A DNA stretch of 64,000 bases, taken from NCBI RefSeq assembly GCF_041296385.1, contig NC_091018.1, positions 2,983,501-3,047,500 of the forward strand. The letters run 5' to 3'. The stretch comes from Aphelocoma coerulescens (Eukaryota > Chordata > Aves > Passeriformes > Corvidae). Positions within the stretch are counted from its first letter, which is position 1. Each line of letters opens with the position of its first letter. The notes under the pieces were generated by a model that did not search any database, had not been told where the DNA came from, and saw only the letters and a program-made list of their open reading frames with translations. Of the stretch, positions 23,701 through 35,506 are shown piece by piece. The position numbers and the translations under genes are program-made.

Positions 23701-25075
23701 CTGGTAATCTATTTGTAACATCATGTTTGCAATCTTTGAAATGTTTCTTCAAAAATATTGTGAAAGTTCTGCCATCATTCAAAAGCTTGTGTTGTACGGA
23801 TTGCACAAAGGAACTTTGTGGAAAGAAAACTAAAAAAAAAATCCACTTTGTATTTGAAGGAGAAACTTTTCCTGCCAGGGGAGTTCCCACATCAGCAATA
23901 CTGGAGAGATGTAATGGGCAAAGCACATGAAATCTGATTAAGGAATGTTTCCCTTAAAGGTAATCTTACAAGTGTAAGCAAAATTGACAGTTGCTGTCTG
24001 TAATCTGGAACTTCTCTAGATTTCATTTGATTTCCCAAAACCTGTGAATTTTGAATAAAGAGAAAATCTGTGGTTCACATAATATGTTTAGAGACTTGAA
24101 ATGCCTAGACAAAAAAGCAAGAAAGGAGAAGGGAAGAAAATCAATCATAATGATATTTCTGTGTGCAAGAGTACCAAGATCAGGTGAAAAATTCTAGCAT
24201 GGGATGAGGATCTTTTCTTTAACCCTTTTGGACTGTATTTAGGGTAAAGAATTTGCTTTTGAATAAACTAGTGTGATGAGAGAATATTTTTTCTTAAATT
24301 CAATAAGAATTTAAGAATGAACTATATAGAAATAAATACTAAACTGGAAAATCTAACTCTATTTTCAGTGAAGGAACTCTATTTTAATGGGTTTTGTTCC
24401 TTAACATGAAATAAAACCAACCTTAAACTTTCTGAGCAATGGGAGTCATTTTGTAGAAGGCGACCCACAGAGCCATTTGATATCTGAGCTGTTTTGCAGC
24501 ATTTTTGTGTATTTGTATCTTGTATTTGTCCTGTGCTCTCCTGTTGCTGCCTAGAGCAGCTCAGAGCCCCCTGCTCATCCTGCAGGGTGAGGGAAGCAGA
24601 GGTGTCAGTCTAGCAGTGCTGGTGTGCCAAAGGAATGGGGGAAAAGGGACATTTCTTGTGCTGTTTCTGAGGTACAAAGTAGCTTAAAGTGGTGTGACAG
24701 GAGACAAGAACAAGCTTTTGAAAGCCCTGAAGCAACTGAATGTTTTGTAACAGCAAGGTGGTTGGTTAAAACCCACTGTTCTGTGGAGGATGTGCGAGCT
24801 GATAAAGCTTTTCTCCAGAAGTGTGTGTTTTTATTTTGCTTTTAGGGCAGAATCCTTTTATTTGAGTAGCTGGATCTCTGCACAGGAAGAAACAGTGCCC
24901 AGTATGAGAAAGATAATGGTATTAAAACCTGAAAAAAATGGGCCACAATGGAAATTCAGTATGTAGTGAGTGCAAGACAGGTAGATGTAGATTTGTATTC
25001 CTTTCTTGCCTTCATTTTATTTGCTCAAACTCCAATAAAACAATTCAGTGCTATCTTCTGATTTTCTTTCCGCAG
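23701..25075. other. AT-rich, intron-like DNA
   Basis: No gene recognised. A pyrimidine tract ending CTAG near 24554 followed by a GTGAGG about 30 bases later could bracket a micro-exon, but nothing else supports it. Confidence 0.5.
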
Positions 25076-25217
25076 AAGATGAGGTGGAGGAAGACTCCAA
25101 ATGGGCAGTGTGGCCATCCTTTGAGGTTTCAGTCACGTGTCCATCCCTTCTATCACATGCACTGTGTCTCATCCTTTGTTTCCCTATCACAAAGATAACT
25201 ATGGGAGCTCTCGGCAG
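25076..25217 (+). other. Candidate exon, plus strand, unidentified
   Basis: A strong acceptor (ATTTTCTTTCCGCAG ending at 25075) is followed by an open frame starting DEVEEDSKWAVWPSFEV; the acidic start looks exon-like. The frame stays open to 25258, and a possible donor CAG|GTGTTC has its junction after 25217, giving 142 bp. A second frame is also open for about 110 bp, which weakens the case. The donor is only fair. The second half of the translation is hydrophobic and cysteine-rich and may be non-coding. Confidence 0.22.
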
Positions 25218-26307
25218 GTGTTCAGCAGTTAGGGAAAAATTGGGGAAGATTAGGGTTTAAACAAAGAGCGTTTAGATGATTAGGCTACAGCAGAATATTT
25301 TAGACAGCACACACAACAGGGTGCTGCTACAAAGACTGGTACAGTATCAAACTAAGTAACTTTAAAAGGAACAAGATGACTTAAATAGGGATTATTTCTT
25401 TTTTAGCTAGCTGTTAGGGGTTTTTGTGTAAAACTACTTGGTACTTTAGAGTGCCAAGTAAATCTGCATAGCAGAATGTTTGGTGAATCTCAAAATAATT
25501 TTGGCTGTTTTCAGAATTACTTTGCAATTACACAGGAAGTAAGCACTATGTCATTGTATATTTCCAGCCTGTTTGCAGTGGATTTTATTTTAGTTTTAAG
25601 AGGAAGGCAGGGTGATTCTAAACTGGTAGTCATGACGTTTATATACTTTCTAAAAATTGGTAATGGAATATGTTCTTCATAAGAATTTTTCTGTTTTAGT
25701 GCTATGACATGACAAGGCCAAATTAAATGTGGAATACTTTTTGTTGTGTAGCCTGAAATCCATTTAATTTCATTTTAATGGAATCATCTATGTTGCCATC
25801 TGGAATCAATCATTTATATTGCATTCTCTGGGTACTTTCTGGTTCTGTTAAGTTCAGCTGCCTTCTGCACAGAGTTGGGTTGATGAGCAGTGTGTTCCTG
25901 TGCCCTGAAGTAGGCAAAGTATCAAATGTAGTCTATTCTCACATCAATTTGGTTGAGTTAAAAATCTCACCTGGAAAGCAGCATCCCTTAGTGGAATGTG
26001 AAGGGCCACCAGTTGACTTTGTGAATCAGTGACATATAGAAAACAAAATTTAAGAACAAAAAATTGTTTTGCTTTACAAAAAAAAACAACAAGACTCCCC
26101 CCCACTATTAAATTTGATTATTTAAGTTAAAAAAGCAAACACTTAATGTTACAGGCTGATTTTCAACATAATCGAAGGAAGTGTTTATTGCTACAGCTGT
26201 AATGGATTTGTTTTGACATTACTACCTGCTGACCCTCATTTTTATACCAATGAAACATAGATTTAGAGGAAACATAAAGATTTTAGTCATAGACTTGGGA
26301 TTTCAGT
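25218..26307. other. AT-rich, intron-like DNA left of the LTR
   Basis: No coding frame or repeat is recognised. There is an A-rich run near 26079-26090 followed by a C8 run across 26097-26104. Confidence 0.5.
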
Positions 26308-26904
26308 TGTAGGCTTGGGCCCAGTGAGGGTTAATCAAAATAGTTAGGAGAGCTGGACCTGAAATAGAGTTTTAGATGTTAGTAACTGATTACCAAATAA
26401 TTGATTTGTTATTTGCATATTTGTTTAGCTCTGCTTAGAATAATGAGCAGAAACATTGATAAGTTGATGTATAGAATAAAGACAATTACCAATTTCCTCC
26501 CTTTGTGGGAGCCCATCCAAAAGTCACGCAAGAAGAAACTTAGAGGTCACTAAAGTAATTAGGATTGTTAAAACTCAGAAAGGCATAAAGGTCAAAGTGA
26601 GGAAGATGAGTTACTTCATCTTCCTTAGGACCACTGACCCAATTCAAGACCACTGACTCCATTCAGAACACACACTACGCATGCTTAATGACATGTAAGC
26701 TCATTTCCATACGAAGCAGAGAATGGGAGGTGTCAACACTATGAATATGCATTTTGTATTTTGGATATTCATAATATTTGGAAATAAAAGGTATCATGTT
26801 TGCTTGTATCAGGGCCTGTGTCTTAGGGAGCTATCCCACACAGTGCCTGGCACCAAATAAAATATGCACTTTCTAACTCTAAACTGGTAGAGAGTTTGTC
26901 TGTC
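26308..26904 (+). mobile_element. Solo LTR of an endogenous retrovirus (ERVL-like), about 597 bp
   Basis: The block starts TGTAGGCTTGGGCC. Its 3' part has the order expected of an LTR: a TATA-like AATAAAAGG (about 26783-26791), AGGGCCTGTGTCTTAGGG, then AATAAA at 26856-26861, then the U5-like TTTCTAACTCTAAACTGGTAG, then GTTTGTCTGTCTCA. An octamer ATTTGCAT lies in U3 (26411-26418). The 7-mer TCAGTTG is found both across the left edge (26303-26309) and the right edge (26905-26911), consistent with a target-site duplication of at least TCAGT. If the terminal CA at 26906-26907 belongs to the LTR, the right edge shifts by 3 bases. No internal viral genes adjoin it, so it is a solo LTR. Assignment to ERVL is from memory of avian LTR ends. 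Confidence 0.75.
26411..26418 (+). promoter_or_regulatory. Octamer motif ATTTGCAT inside the LTR U3
   Basis: A perfect POU-factor octamer in the expected enhancer part of the LTR. An 8-mer alone is common by chance; its position upstream of the LTR TATA-like box is what makes it notable. Confidence 0.4.
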
Positions 26905-29900
26905 TCAGTTGGATATCGATATTAGATTGATATTCATATTTTGGTAAATCACCAGCAATGTGAACTTTTAATCAAGGCTGTGCTCAGGACAAACATGAGC
27001 TCCAGTCACCAGGAGCATGACTGGGTTCCTGTAGGGAGAGTAGTGGACAGGGGCTGTATTGGTTACATGCATTGTGCATTCCATGTAATGAGCGGGCATT
27101 TGAGAAGTGCCATATTCATGGTGCAGAGAAGTATCTGACTCTTTTTGAGGATTTCTTAGCTTTATTCTCCCCTGCTGCTGTACAGTTGTGTGTAATATTC
27201 TCCATATAAATGGTCTGTTGTGTTTGTGATACTGCAGATGCCATGTGTGCTTCTATAGATTGGCCTCCTCCTTAGCGCTTAAAATTACCTGTGAAAACAT
27301 CATCTTGTGTTTATTTGGATTCTTCCACTTATTGGTTTGTTCTGCTCTTAAGCTCTTAGTTGAGAAGAGTTTGTGTATAGTCTTTGCAGGTTTATGTTCC
27401 CTGTTCTATTTAGAGGTTGGCTAAATCTTAGGTTCTTCAGTCCCCTTTTTGAGCCCAAAGGATTCCAGTGTATCACTTGTGTTTAACAGAAAATTCAAGT
27501 ATCTAAGAGCAGTTTTAAAAAACTAGGTGAAGTATGTGCTGCAGTGCTAGTCCACAGAAGTAACAAGATTGCTTCATTTGGGAACTGACTATGATTTAGG
27601 CAACTCTGGCTGATGATGTAAATAGGATTACTTAGTAAGTCATTTGTATAACTGTCTGAAAACAATTTACAGAACTGGTTGGCCAAATCTGAGACAGAGT
27701 GAGGGGTTGTGCTTTTCTTCATCTGCAAGGGAGGTCACTTCTGGGGAAGTAACAGAGTGCAGGAAAAGTCTGCATAAGGAAGAAGAACCCTTAGTGCTTT
27801 ACTGACTCTGTCCAAGCCCAGTGATCCTACTGAGAGATTAAGACAAAATTTAATGTCTTAGTGCACTACAGACAAGATCTGAGGTATAGCATATACCTGG
27901 TCTTTCATCTTTGTATGACAAGAGAAGTTGGAGCATGTGTGCGGTTGGTTGAAATTCTAGACCAGAATGTTTAAGCATGTATGAGGCCCAAGGACTGCCA
28001 CACCTGAAATCCTGTGTGCTCATTACATTTTCACAGTAGTTTAAAATGTAGTCCTTGTCCCAAAAAGGTGCCAAGAACGTGCTTTGGTTGTCAGTGGAAG
28101 AGAGAGCACCACAGTCCATTTGGGAAAAGTGTAGGATTAGAGCCAAGGGGGTTATTAGTGGACCAAGAGGCAAAGCCAACATTACAAACTCTTCTGACTT
28201 TTATTTTTGAAGTATAGCATACCTAATAGCTGCTGGATTGCAGCTCTGGATTTCCTGTCTGCTGTCTTGACTTCCAGTGTGACTGGGAATGGCAAGATGG
28301 AAAGCTACATCTATCTTCCCTTGGCTAGGAATGAGTTAAACAGGTACATATATACCAAGTGTTAATAAAACTGGCTTGCATAATTTATTTCTTTCTCTTT
28401 TAATTTCCAGCCAAACTATTTCCAAGGTTTTATATTCCTGCATGGCCTATCTCTTTCATTGTTGTCTTACCCTCTTTGTTTCACTTCTTGGTTTATATTA
28501 ATTGTGTGGATTGAAATTTTATTCAAGAGAGAAAGTATCTGAGTACTTTAGGTTATTTTCCCCATTTTTCCATGCCCTTAAAAAAAACCAAAAAAAAGAT
28601 TTCTTAAATGGAATGAAAGGTATCTTTATTCTGTAATAGTAAAATTCCTTTCTGTTTCAGCAGGATAAGAAACCTTTATCATATCTTTTTAAATGGTTTA
28701 AAGTGGAGGATTTTTGTCAGCTGTCAGCTTGAAAGGTCATGTTTTAGGCAGTCAGTCCTAAGCCCCTTGGATAATGTTTACAGTGCTCTCAAATGACTTA
28801 AAATGGACTAAATTGTTTTCAGCCGACAGTAGTAAAGGTCATGGAGGAAATCTGTTTAGTCAGCCTTGCCTGCTTCCTAAGTACACACAGTAAAAATGTG
28901 CCATAAACTGCAGCCAGACAGAAGTTTTAACTTTAAGAAACACTGGAGGCTGAGGGAATGGAATGTACCTCTTGTGGGGAGGAATTGCTTGGCAGAGAAT
29001 TTGCTACGCAGGGGTTGCTACAGCAAACTTTTGTCCAGTTCCTGCTAGATTCTACCTTTTCCTTTTGTTGTCTCACATTACAGTTCATTACTTGAAGAAT
29101 TTGTAGATTTAGGGGCATTTTCTAATCTCAGTGTGGGTGCTCATAACTTCCAGACACTCTAATGAGAGGCAGACATGCTCTAAAGGCAGTGGGAGGGCAG
29201 AGCAGACAAAAAAGATTGTACCTCAGTGTTGAATTTCCTGAAACTCCTTTTCAGCCCTCATTTTCCCCCAGAATGTGGGTCTGTTCCCCTCTCTGTAAAT
29301 GTCATTTTGCTGATTACAGTGACAGTTTGTGCTGTGTAAGGTATTGCCAAATATAATGATCAAATGGCCTTACTAGAGAAAACCAAAATTAAATTACCTG
29401 TTTGTCATGGATCTGGTTTCTAATGGCATTTGCTGCTGGTTTTTATCTCATTGTTCTTGTCCAACCTTCCCAGAAATGTGTTCTCTAAATTATAAAAATG
29501 CATAGCAATTAGTTTCTTTCAGTACTTAATATTATATATAAATACTATTTTTCTTCTGTAAATGCTAGAAACCCCAAGGTAGTAGGACTTTTACACTGAA
29601 AGTGCCTGAGGAGAGACACAGCCAGCCTGGTTTTCAACACTTAAGTGCCCCAGGTAATTTAAGTTGTAAGGTTTTTACCAAGAGTGGATGAGATCTAATT
29701 TGAGGAAAGTAAGTGAAAGGATTGTCTGCCTCCCTCAGACATTGTGCTGCATTCTTTGAAGTGGTGAAGAGTAAGCAGCAAGGAGGGCAGTTCCTTAATG
29801 ATGTTTTTGCAGATGCAGTAACAGAATAGAAGAGCTGAAGTCTGTGTTTGAAATGTGCAAAGTGCTTGCACAATATACAATTACAGAAAACACTGTGTTC

Positions 29901-32900
29901 CATTAGCCTAATTCCATTATTCCCCATCTAAGTGGTTAATCCAGGGAATATAAGTGATACAGCATTATGAAAAGCTTGTCTGGGTTTCATCTTGTGCTTT
30001 TGTGCTGTGTGGAGTCTTTCTGCAGGATCAGATGGACGCTGATTAAGGTTCTGTGATAAAATGCCATGGAAATAGCCTGTGTTTAGCTGGCTACGTTTTC
30101 ATTGCTGAACAAATGCTGATTTGAATGTGTAAATGGTGTTTGCTCTAGAAATGCCAAGTGATTCCTAATTTTATGCAATTGTGGGAAATGCCCCTCTTTT
30201 GCATGAGCTGAAGGAAAGTTTTTTCATCTGACACTTAAGCACAGCCTTAGGACTTCTACACTTTATATCTAAAATGACATGTTTAAAGGTATGTGATGTC
30301 ACTTTATTGCACTTCATGGACTTCAAATTTAAGTGGCATCCCAACTACAGAAAACAGTGTATTTGTTTACTTCAGTAAGTTTAGGGTATTTTGAAGGTAA
30401 AAGGGTCTGTGAGCATTTAGATATTGACTTAGAAATTCTAGTTGAAATACTACTTTGTACTTTACAAAGCTTCTAGATTTCTGAAACTAAAGCCTTCTGC
30501 CCTTAAGTAATGATCAAGAGTGAGAAATGAAGTTATATGTGGTGGTGGAATGCAACCTCATTTTGTTCTGTGGCACAGGACTAATGTTTAGTAGGGTATT
30601 CAGTGGTTTGGGTTTTTTGTTGGTTGGTTTGTTTGAGGTGATTCAGTGTGATTTGAGTCATTTGTCAGTTATAAATCAGGCTAAACTGAGTGGAGCACTT
30701 TGCTTTTTCACCTCTGTCTCTCAACTTCCTTCTTCCATAACAGTTTATCACCATGGCCAGGAAGAGCTCAGCTAAGAGGACAGGAAGACCTTGTTCTTCT
30801 GTCATGTTTTCATCCCTAGATATTAGTGTGTCACTCAGATGGATATGGATTGTTTTGCTGCATGTCACATATGACAGACTGAAGGACAACAAAAACAAAC
30901 TCCTCCAAGCCTGTATAGAAAATAAGTTTCACAAAGTCTGTATGACCAGACAGGATTAACTCTTGACTGCTTCAGCTGCTCAGAAACAGTGCAGTCTGTG
31001 TACATGTGTGTGCCATTAAATCATTGTTCTGGGGTTGCTGAGCCCCTGAGAGTGGCTAATAGGTCACCCAAGGCTTGTTGGGAGAGAGCAGAACGGCAGA
31101 GTGTAACTAAATTAGCAGATTTTTATGGCAAAATAGCATGTTAGATAATTACACATATTGCAGAAAGCATAAATTAATTGAAAGTAGAAGTTAAAAGGGT
31201 TAGAGAGGAAGGTGGCCTATTAGAGCCATTTTTATTGATTTACTAATTTTAAACTTCCCTTGGCTTTGGCATAAAAGACTCCTGTTGAGTTTCTTTGCCA
31301 TGTAAAGAACTGAACACAGGGTTAGAAAATCAGTCTGTCTCTCTGGAAAACTTACCAATTACAACCATTTAAATTTGGCTCAGTAATTTTAGCTTTATAT
31401 TGCTTAGTCTTTTTAAGTTTACTTTACATGAGAATTTTCACCCTGTCCCCTGAGCGTGAGGGAAGTTCAGACAGAGCTGTGTTCTCCTGCCCTCTTGCCT
31501 TGTGCTGGAAGTGTGGAGCTGGCAAAGCAGACATTCCCACCTGCCAGTGGAACTGCAGCTCCCCTGGCAGGAGGAGGAACCATGAGCTGGGTGTCTTGCT
31601 CTGGCTTTTAGCACTTCAGAAGAACAGCACTGCATAGGTGAAGTGTGCATGTAACTCTGAATAGTTCTGTTACTGGGATTAAATTTACCTTGGGCAGTCA
31701 AGTATCCTTCTTACATCTGCATTTGTGTTGAACTTTTTGTGGTAGCATAAACCTTTTAAGTGCCATCTGAAATTCCTCCTCTGCCCAAAAGCCAAGGAGT
31801 ATCTTAATGAAGAAAGAAATATTAGTACATTATTCATTTGGTACTGATGGTCTAACTGCCCCGTGCATGGATCCAGGGGTGCAGAGGTGCAAATTCTGCT
31901 TTACAAAGCAGCCTCGTTGTTCTGGCCTTTTCTACCCAGATGTAATTTAAAACAGAAGCTATTAAATGTGCTGAGGTAAAATGCAAGCTCTGCTGGCAAA
32001 TTGAAGAGATAGATATTGACTAGGTGTTGTGTCACTAGAACCAGACATTCAGGCTCCCTGAAGTTTTAATTTTTGATTTAATTTTTTGATAATGTGTCAC
32101 AGTTGTAACAGTGTGTCTGAGGCAAGGAAAAATGACAAGCAGAGCCATTAGGGAGTCTGTACCTACTTACTGCTGCTCTCCACCCCACCTGAATCCTGGT
32201 TTTCCCCAAGTAATAAAAGTGTGTAATAGAACCATTATCTGACAGTAGGATAGGGACTCAGACAAAATTAAATGAAAGATTGCTTATAAGTTTAAATTGT
32301 ATGACTAATTAACAGACCTGGATTTTGAATGTAGAAATACACACTACAGCTTTTAGTAGCTGGTGAATTTATATGATAATGGACAATGGCTTCCAATCCA
32401 AATGGTGAGAGACCTGGAAGCAGTTTGGCCCTAGCTAATCAAGCCCATGACTTTTGATGCTCTGTTAAATACTTAAAATATCAGCAGTGCTCTTTCAGCG
32501 AGGTGCTTGTGTGTGAGTGGGAAATGCTCTTGTAGGTGACAGCTTGGGCAATTGTGATTGTTATGCTGTTAAGGTGTTCTTAGAATAGACAAAAAATTAT
32601 TGGTTAATAATCTTAATGGCTTTCAATAGCACTCTGACTGCTTTAAATATAAAACACAGGATTTAGCTTAAGTCAGTTTAGACACATCATTATTTCATAG
32701 TCATCTTTGTTATATCCATATTTTTTTTTTCAATTCTTGTAAGTGCTGGAGTATCTTACTTATCTAAAAAAAGGGGGGGGAAATGTTACTTGAGAAAAAT
32801 TATTGCTAATTTAACTTTCTACAATGTAGTTTTTGTAAAAACTGAAGGTGATAGACTTGCTAAAGTTAAACACTGAAAACCTGAAAAATAAAACATAGAA

Positions 32901-35487
32901 GATAAATACATGAGATAAAATGGTGAGGCAAGGATGGGGGAAGAAAAGGCTGGAAATAGTAGTACAGAGATAGCCAGAGCTGGTGTCAGCTTGACACAAA
33001 CTGAATAAATCTGCAGACATTTGTGGTGTAAAGAGAATGGGCAGCAAAAGGTTCAGCTGGGTTGAGAGATGTTATTTACTTAAACTGTGCTGTCTCCTTG
33101 TGGTCCTGTGAGAGCCATGTGAGGCTATTTCTACAAATGAATCAGTATTTAGAGGGGTTTGTTGCTTCTCTTTTTCCAAGTATCCACAAAGAAATACAAG
33201 CTATTCCTGGTGGAATTAGGGCCATGATGAAAATGGAAGTGCCCATTTCTGGAAACCCATTTGTCCTGGTCCTTTAAAAAAAGAAATAAATTGTGAATTG
33301 TCTTTTCTAAAGTTATGAAAGTGAAGCCCTCCTAGAAGTAGTATTTGAGAGCAGAAGGAGAATTAATATTTAATATTACTGATGTATGTCTCGGAGCTGA
33401 TATTCTCTGATGCACTTCACCTCTGCTTTCTCCACAATGAGGAGGAATGGCTCTGTGAGAGCCTCAGGATCAGCTCAGAGCCATCTATAGCAACTGGACA
33501 AATAAAGTAATAGTAATTAGCCCAGCCAAAAGATGGCTTTGGGTAGACAGATTCACATCAAACGTGGTTCAGACACTTTAATTTGGTTTCTGTTGCTTTG
33601 CCCTAATGACAGAAAACCTGTTTGCTGCTATCAGGGGAGCATAAACTATCCTTGCAGTGCTGTCTGAGTGGGTTATTTTGCCCTTACTCTGATTGCTATT
33701 CCACATGTTAGCATACCTGAGCACTAATTGTTTGGTTATTCATTAGCAGCAATGAGCTCGACATTCATTGACCAGGCTTGAATCAAAAGGGACTGGGCAG
33801 ACATTTTAACAAGCCATCCTAAACAAATTTTCCCTGGCACAATGAATATTTGTGTTTTGTATCAAGTAGCACAATTCTTCTCAGATGAACTGATGGTAAC
33901 CCACCTCAGAAAGCTTTAAGCTGGGTGACTGCTCTGAAAGGTGGCAGACTTTAGTTAATTAATTTTTGACACTAATTGGGTAAACTAGACTGGTAATGTT
34001 TAGACTGTGTAAAAAAAAAAAAAAGTACCCAAATGGAAACACTACTTCAAACTTCCTTTGAAGGCCCTTGTTTAGAAGGTTGCCTGGTATTTTCTCCTCA
34101 TTTCAGAGATTTCTTTTTATTTATACAAAGTATGACTACTGCAGTAGAAAGATTAAAGACAAAACAGACTCTCCAGAAAATGAAATGAGCTCATGGACTT
34201 CATCTGAAAATTAACAAGATTCACCTAAATCTTGTTTTTGTGTTTATTTGGAAGTAGTAATAGTAGTATACATAAAATTATAAAGTATCTTATGACTATC
34301 TACTGACTCCTAAAACCCCTTTGAATGGATATTAATGGCACACAAATGTTTAGATGGGGTAAAGTTGTTCCAGTGTAAAATACTGTAGCAGAATGTCTGT
34401 TATAAAACATGGTTAATTTTAATTGCAAAATGTCAAATTTTTAGCTTATATTTGAAATATATTCATCTTTTTACCTTCTATTTCACCTTCTTGCATTGTT
34501 TCTGCACTTTTTCCACAGAGATATAAAAGTAAATGGTCTTTTTTTTGCCTAAAAATGCATCTGTTCTTAAACAGAAGAGTATAAAGAAAAGCAGAAATAG
34601 TGTTTGGTCTAGCTGCCATCTTTCTGGCTTCCCTGGACATGTGTGTGTTTCAGTGAAAGAAGTTTTCTTGTTCTGTGTGCATTTGAAATAGCTTTTTAAG
34701 CTGGATTGAACTTTAATGAGGGGAAAATAATATATAATGGGCTTTTTGGAAAAAAAACCCAAACTGACAAACCACAATGGGAATTCTTTGAGCCTATCTT
34801 TGTAAAAGGTAATTTTATTGTTGTAGAAGTTAGGGAATAGAGATGTTATTTCCATCAGTTTTAGTGGGAAATAAAATGGATTGGCATTCCAGGATCGGTT
34901 GGGTGCTTTAGAAGGTCTCCCTGGGTAGGCTGTTGCTTCCCCCTGGTTTTTAATTTCTCTCTTTCTCCCAAAGTCTGCCTTCCCTTGAGTGGTCTGTCTG
35001 AACTTTCTGCTCTACCTGTCATAACTAATTACAATATCATCCATCTGCAGTGTGGAAAAATAAATTCCAATGCCCAGTAAATGCTGGGGAATGTGGGGGA
35101 GAGCCTGTTGTTTCCTTGGATAGGTGCAGCTGACTCGGTCCTTTTGTGGCTGTGCAGAACTGAACCAGTTCCTGTCTTCCCTTTCCAAGAGGTGTCCAGA
35201 GGAATAGGACAGAGAACACTTTCTGTTCTACTGTGTGCAGATTCCTCCAGGGTCTCAGGCAGTCCAGCAGATGTTGGTTGGCTTGTACAGCTGAGATGCT
35301 TCATTTGGGATGGGAAGGAGGGTGTTACAGCAGTTCCTGGAAATGGAAATTGATTCTCTTTTTTTCTTTCTGTAACAATCCATTTCCAGCTTTAGTTTAC
35401 CTGCAGAGGATCTTGTTTTAAAGTTATTCTGGGAGATGAGACTGTCCATGGAGCTGATAACAGGGAGTTTTGCATCTAAAAACTTCA
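26905..35487. other. AT-rich, intron-like DNA
   Basis: No supported gene over 8.5 kb. Visible simple sequence: a TTGG/TTTG-rich stretch (30611-30637), G8 after A7 (32773-32780) and A14 (34011-34024). Minus frames such as 27850-28182 (110 aa) have no motif or splice context. The segment 31020-31350 has faint LTR-like words but no termini that I could define. Confidence 0.55.
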
Positions 35488-35506
35488 GGGGGGGGGGGGG
35501 GGGGGG
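35488..35506 (+). repeat. Poly(G) run, 19 G
   Basis: Nineteen consecutive G followed by AAGGGACC. It is the longest homopolymer in the window. It can form a G-quadruplex and is prone to length error in assemblies. Confidence 0.9.

Noticed and set aside
22978..23718. 246-codon plus-strand open frame as a gene
   Set aside because: Its last third is out-of-context CR1 sequence including a CR1 frame slip, and the first part has no motif. Openness comes from GC-rich, stop-poor composition.
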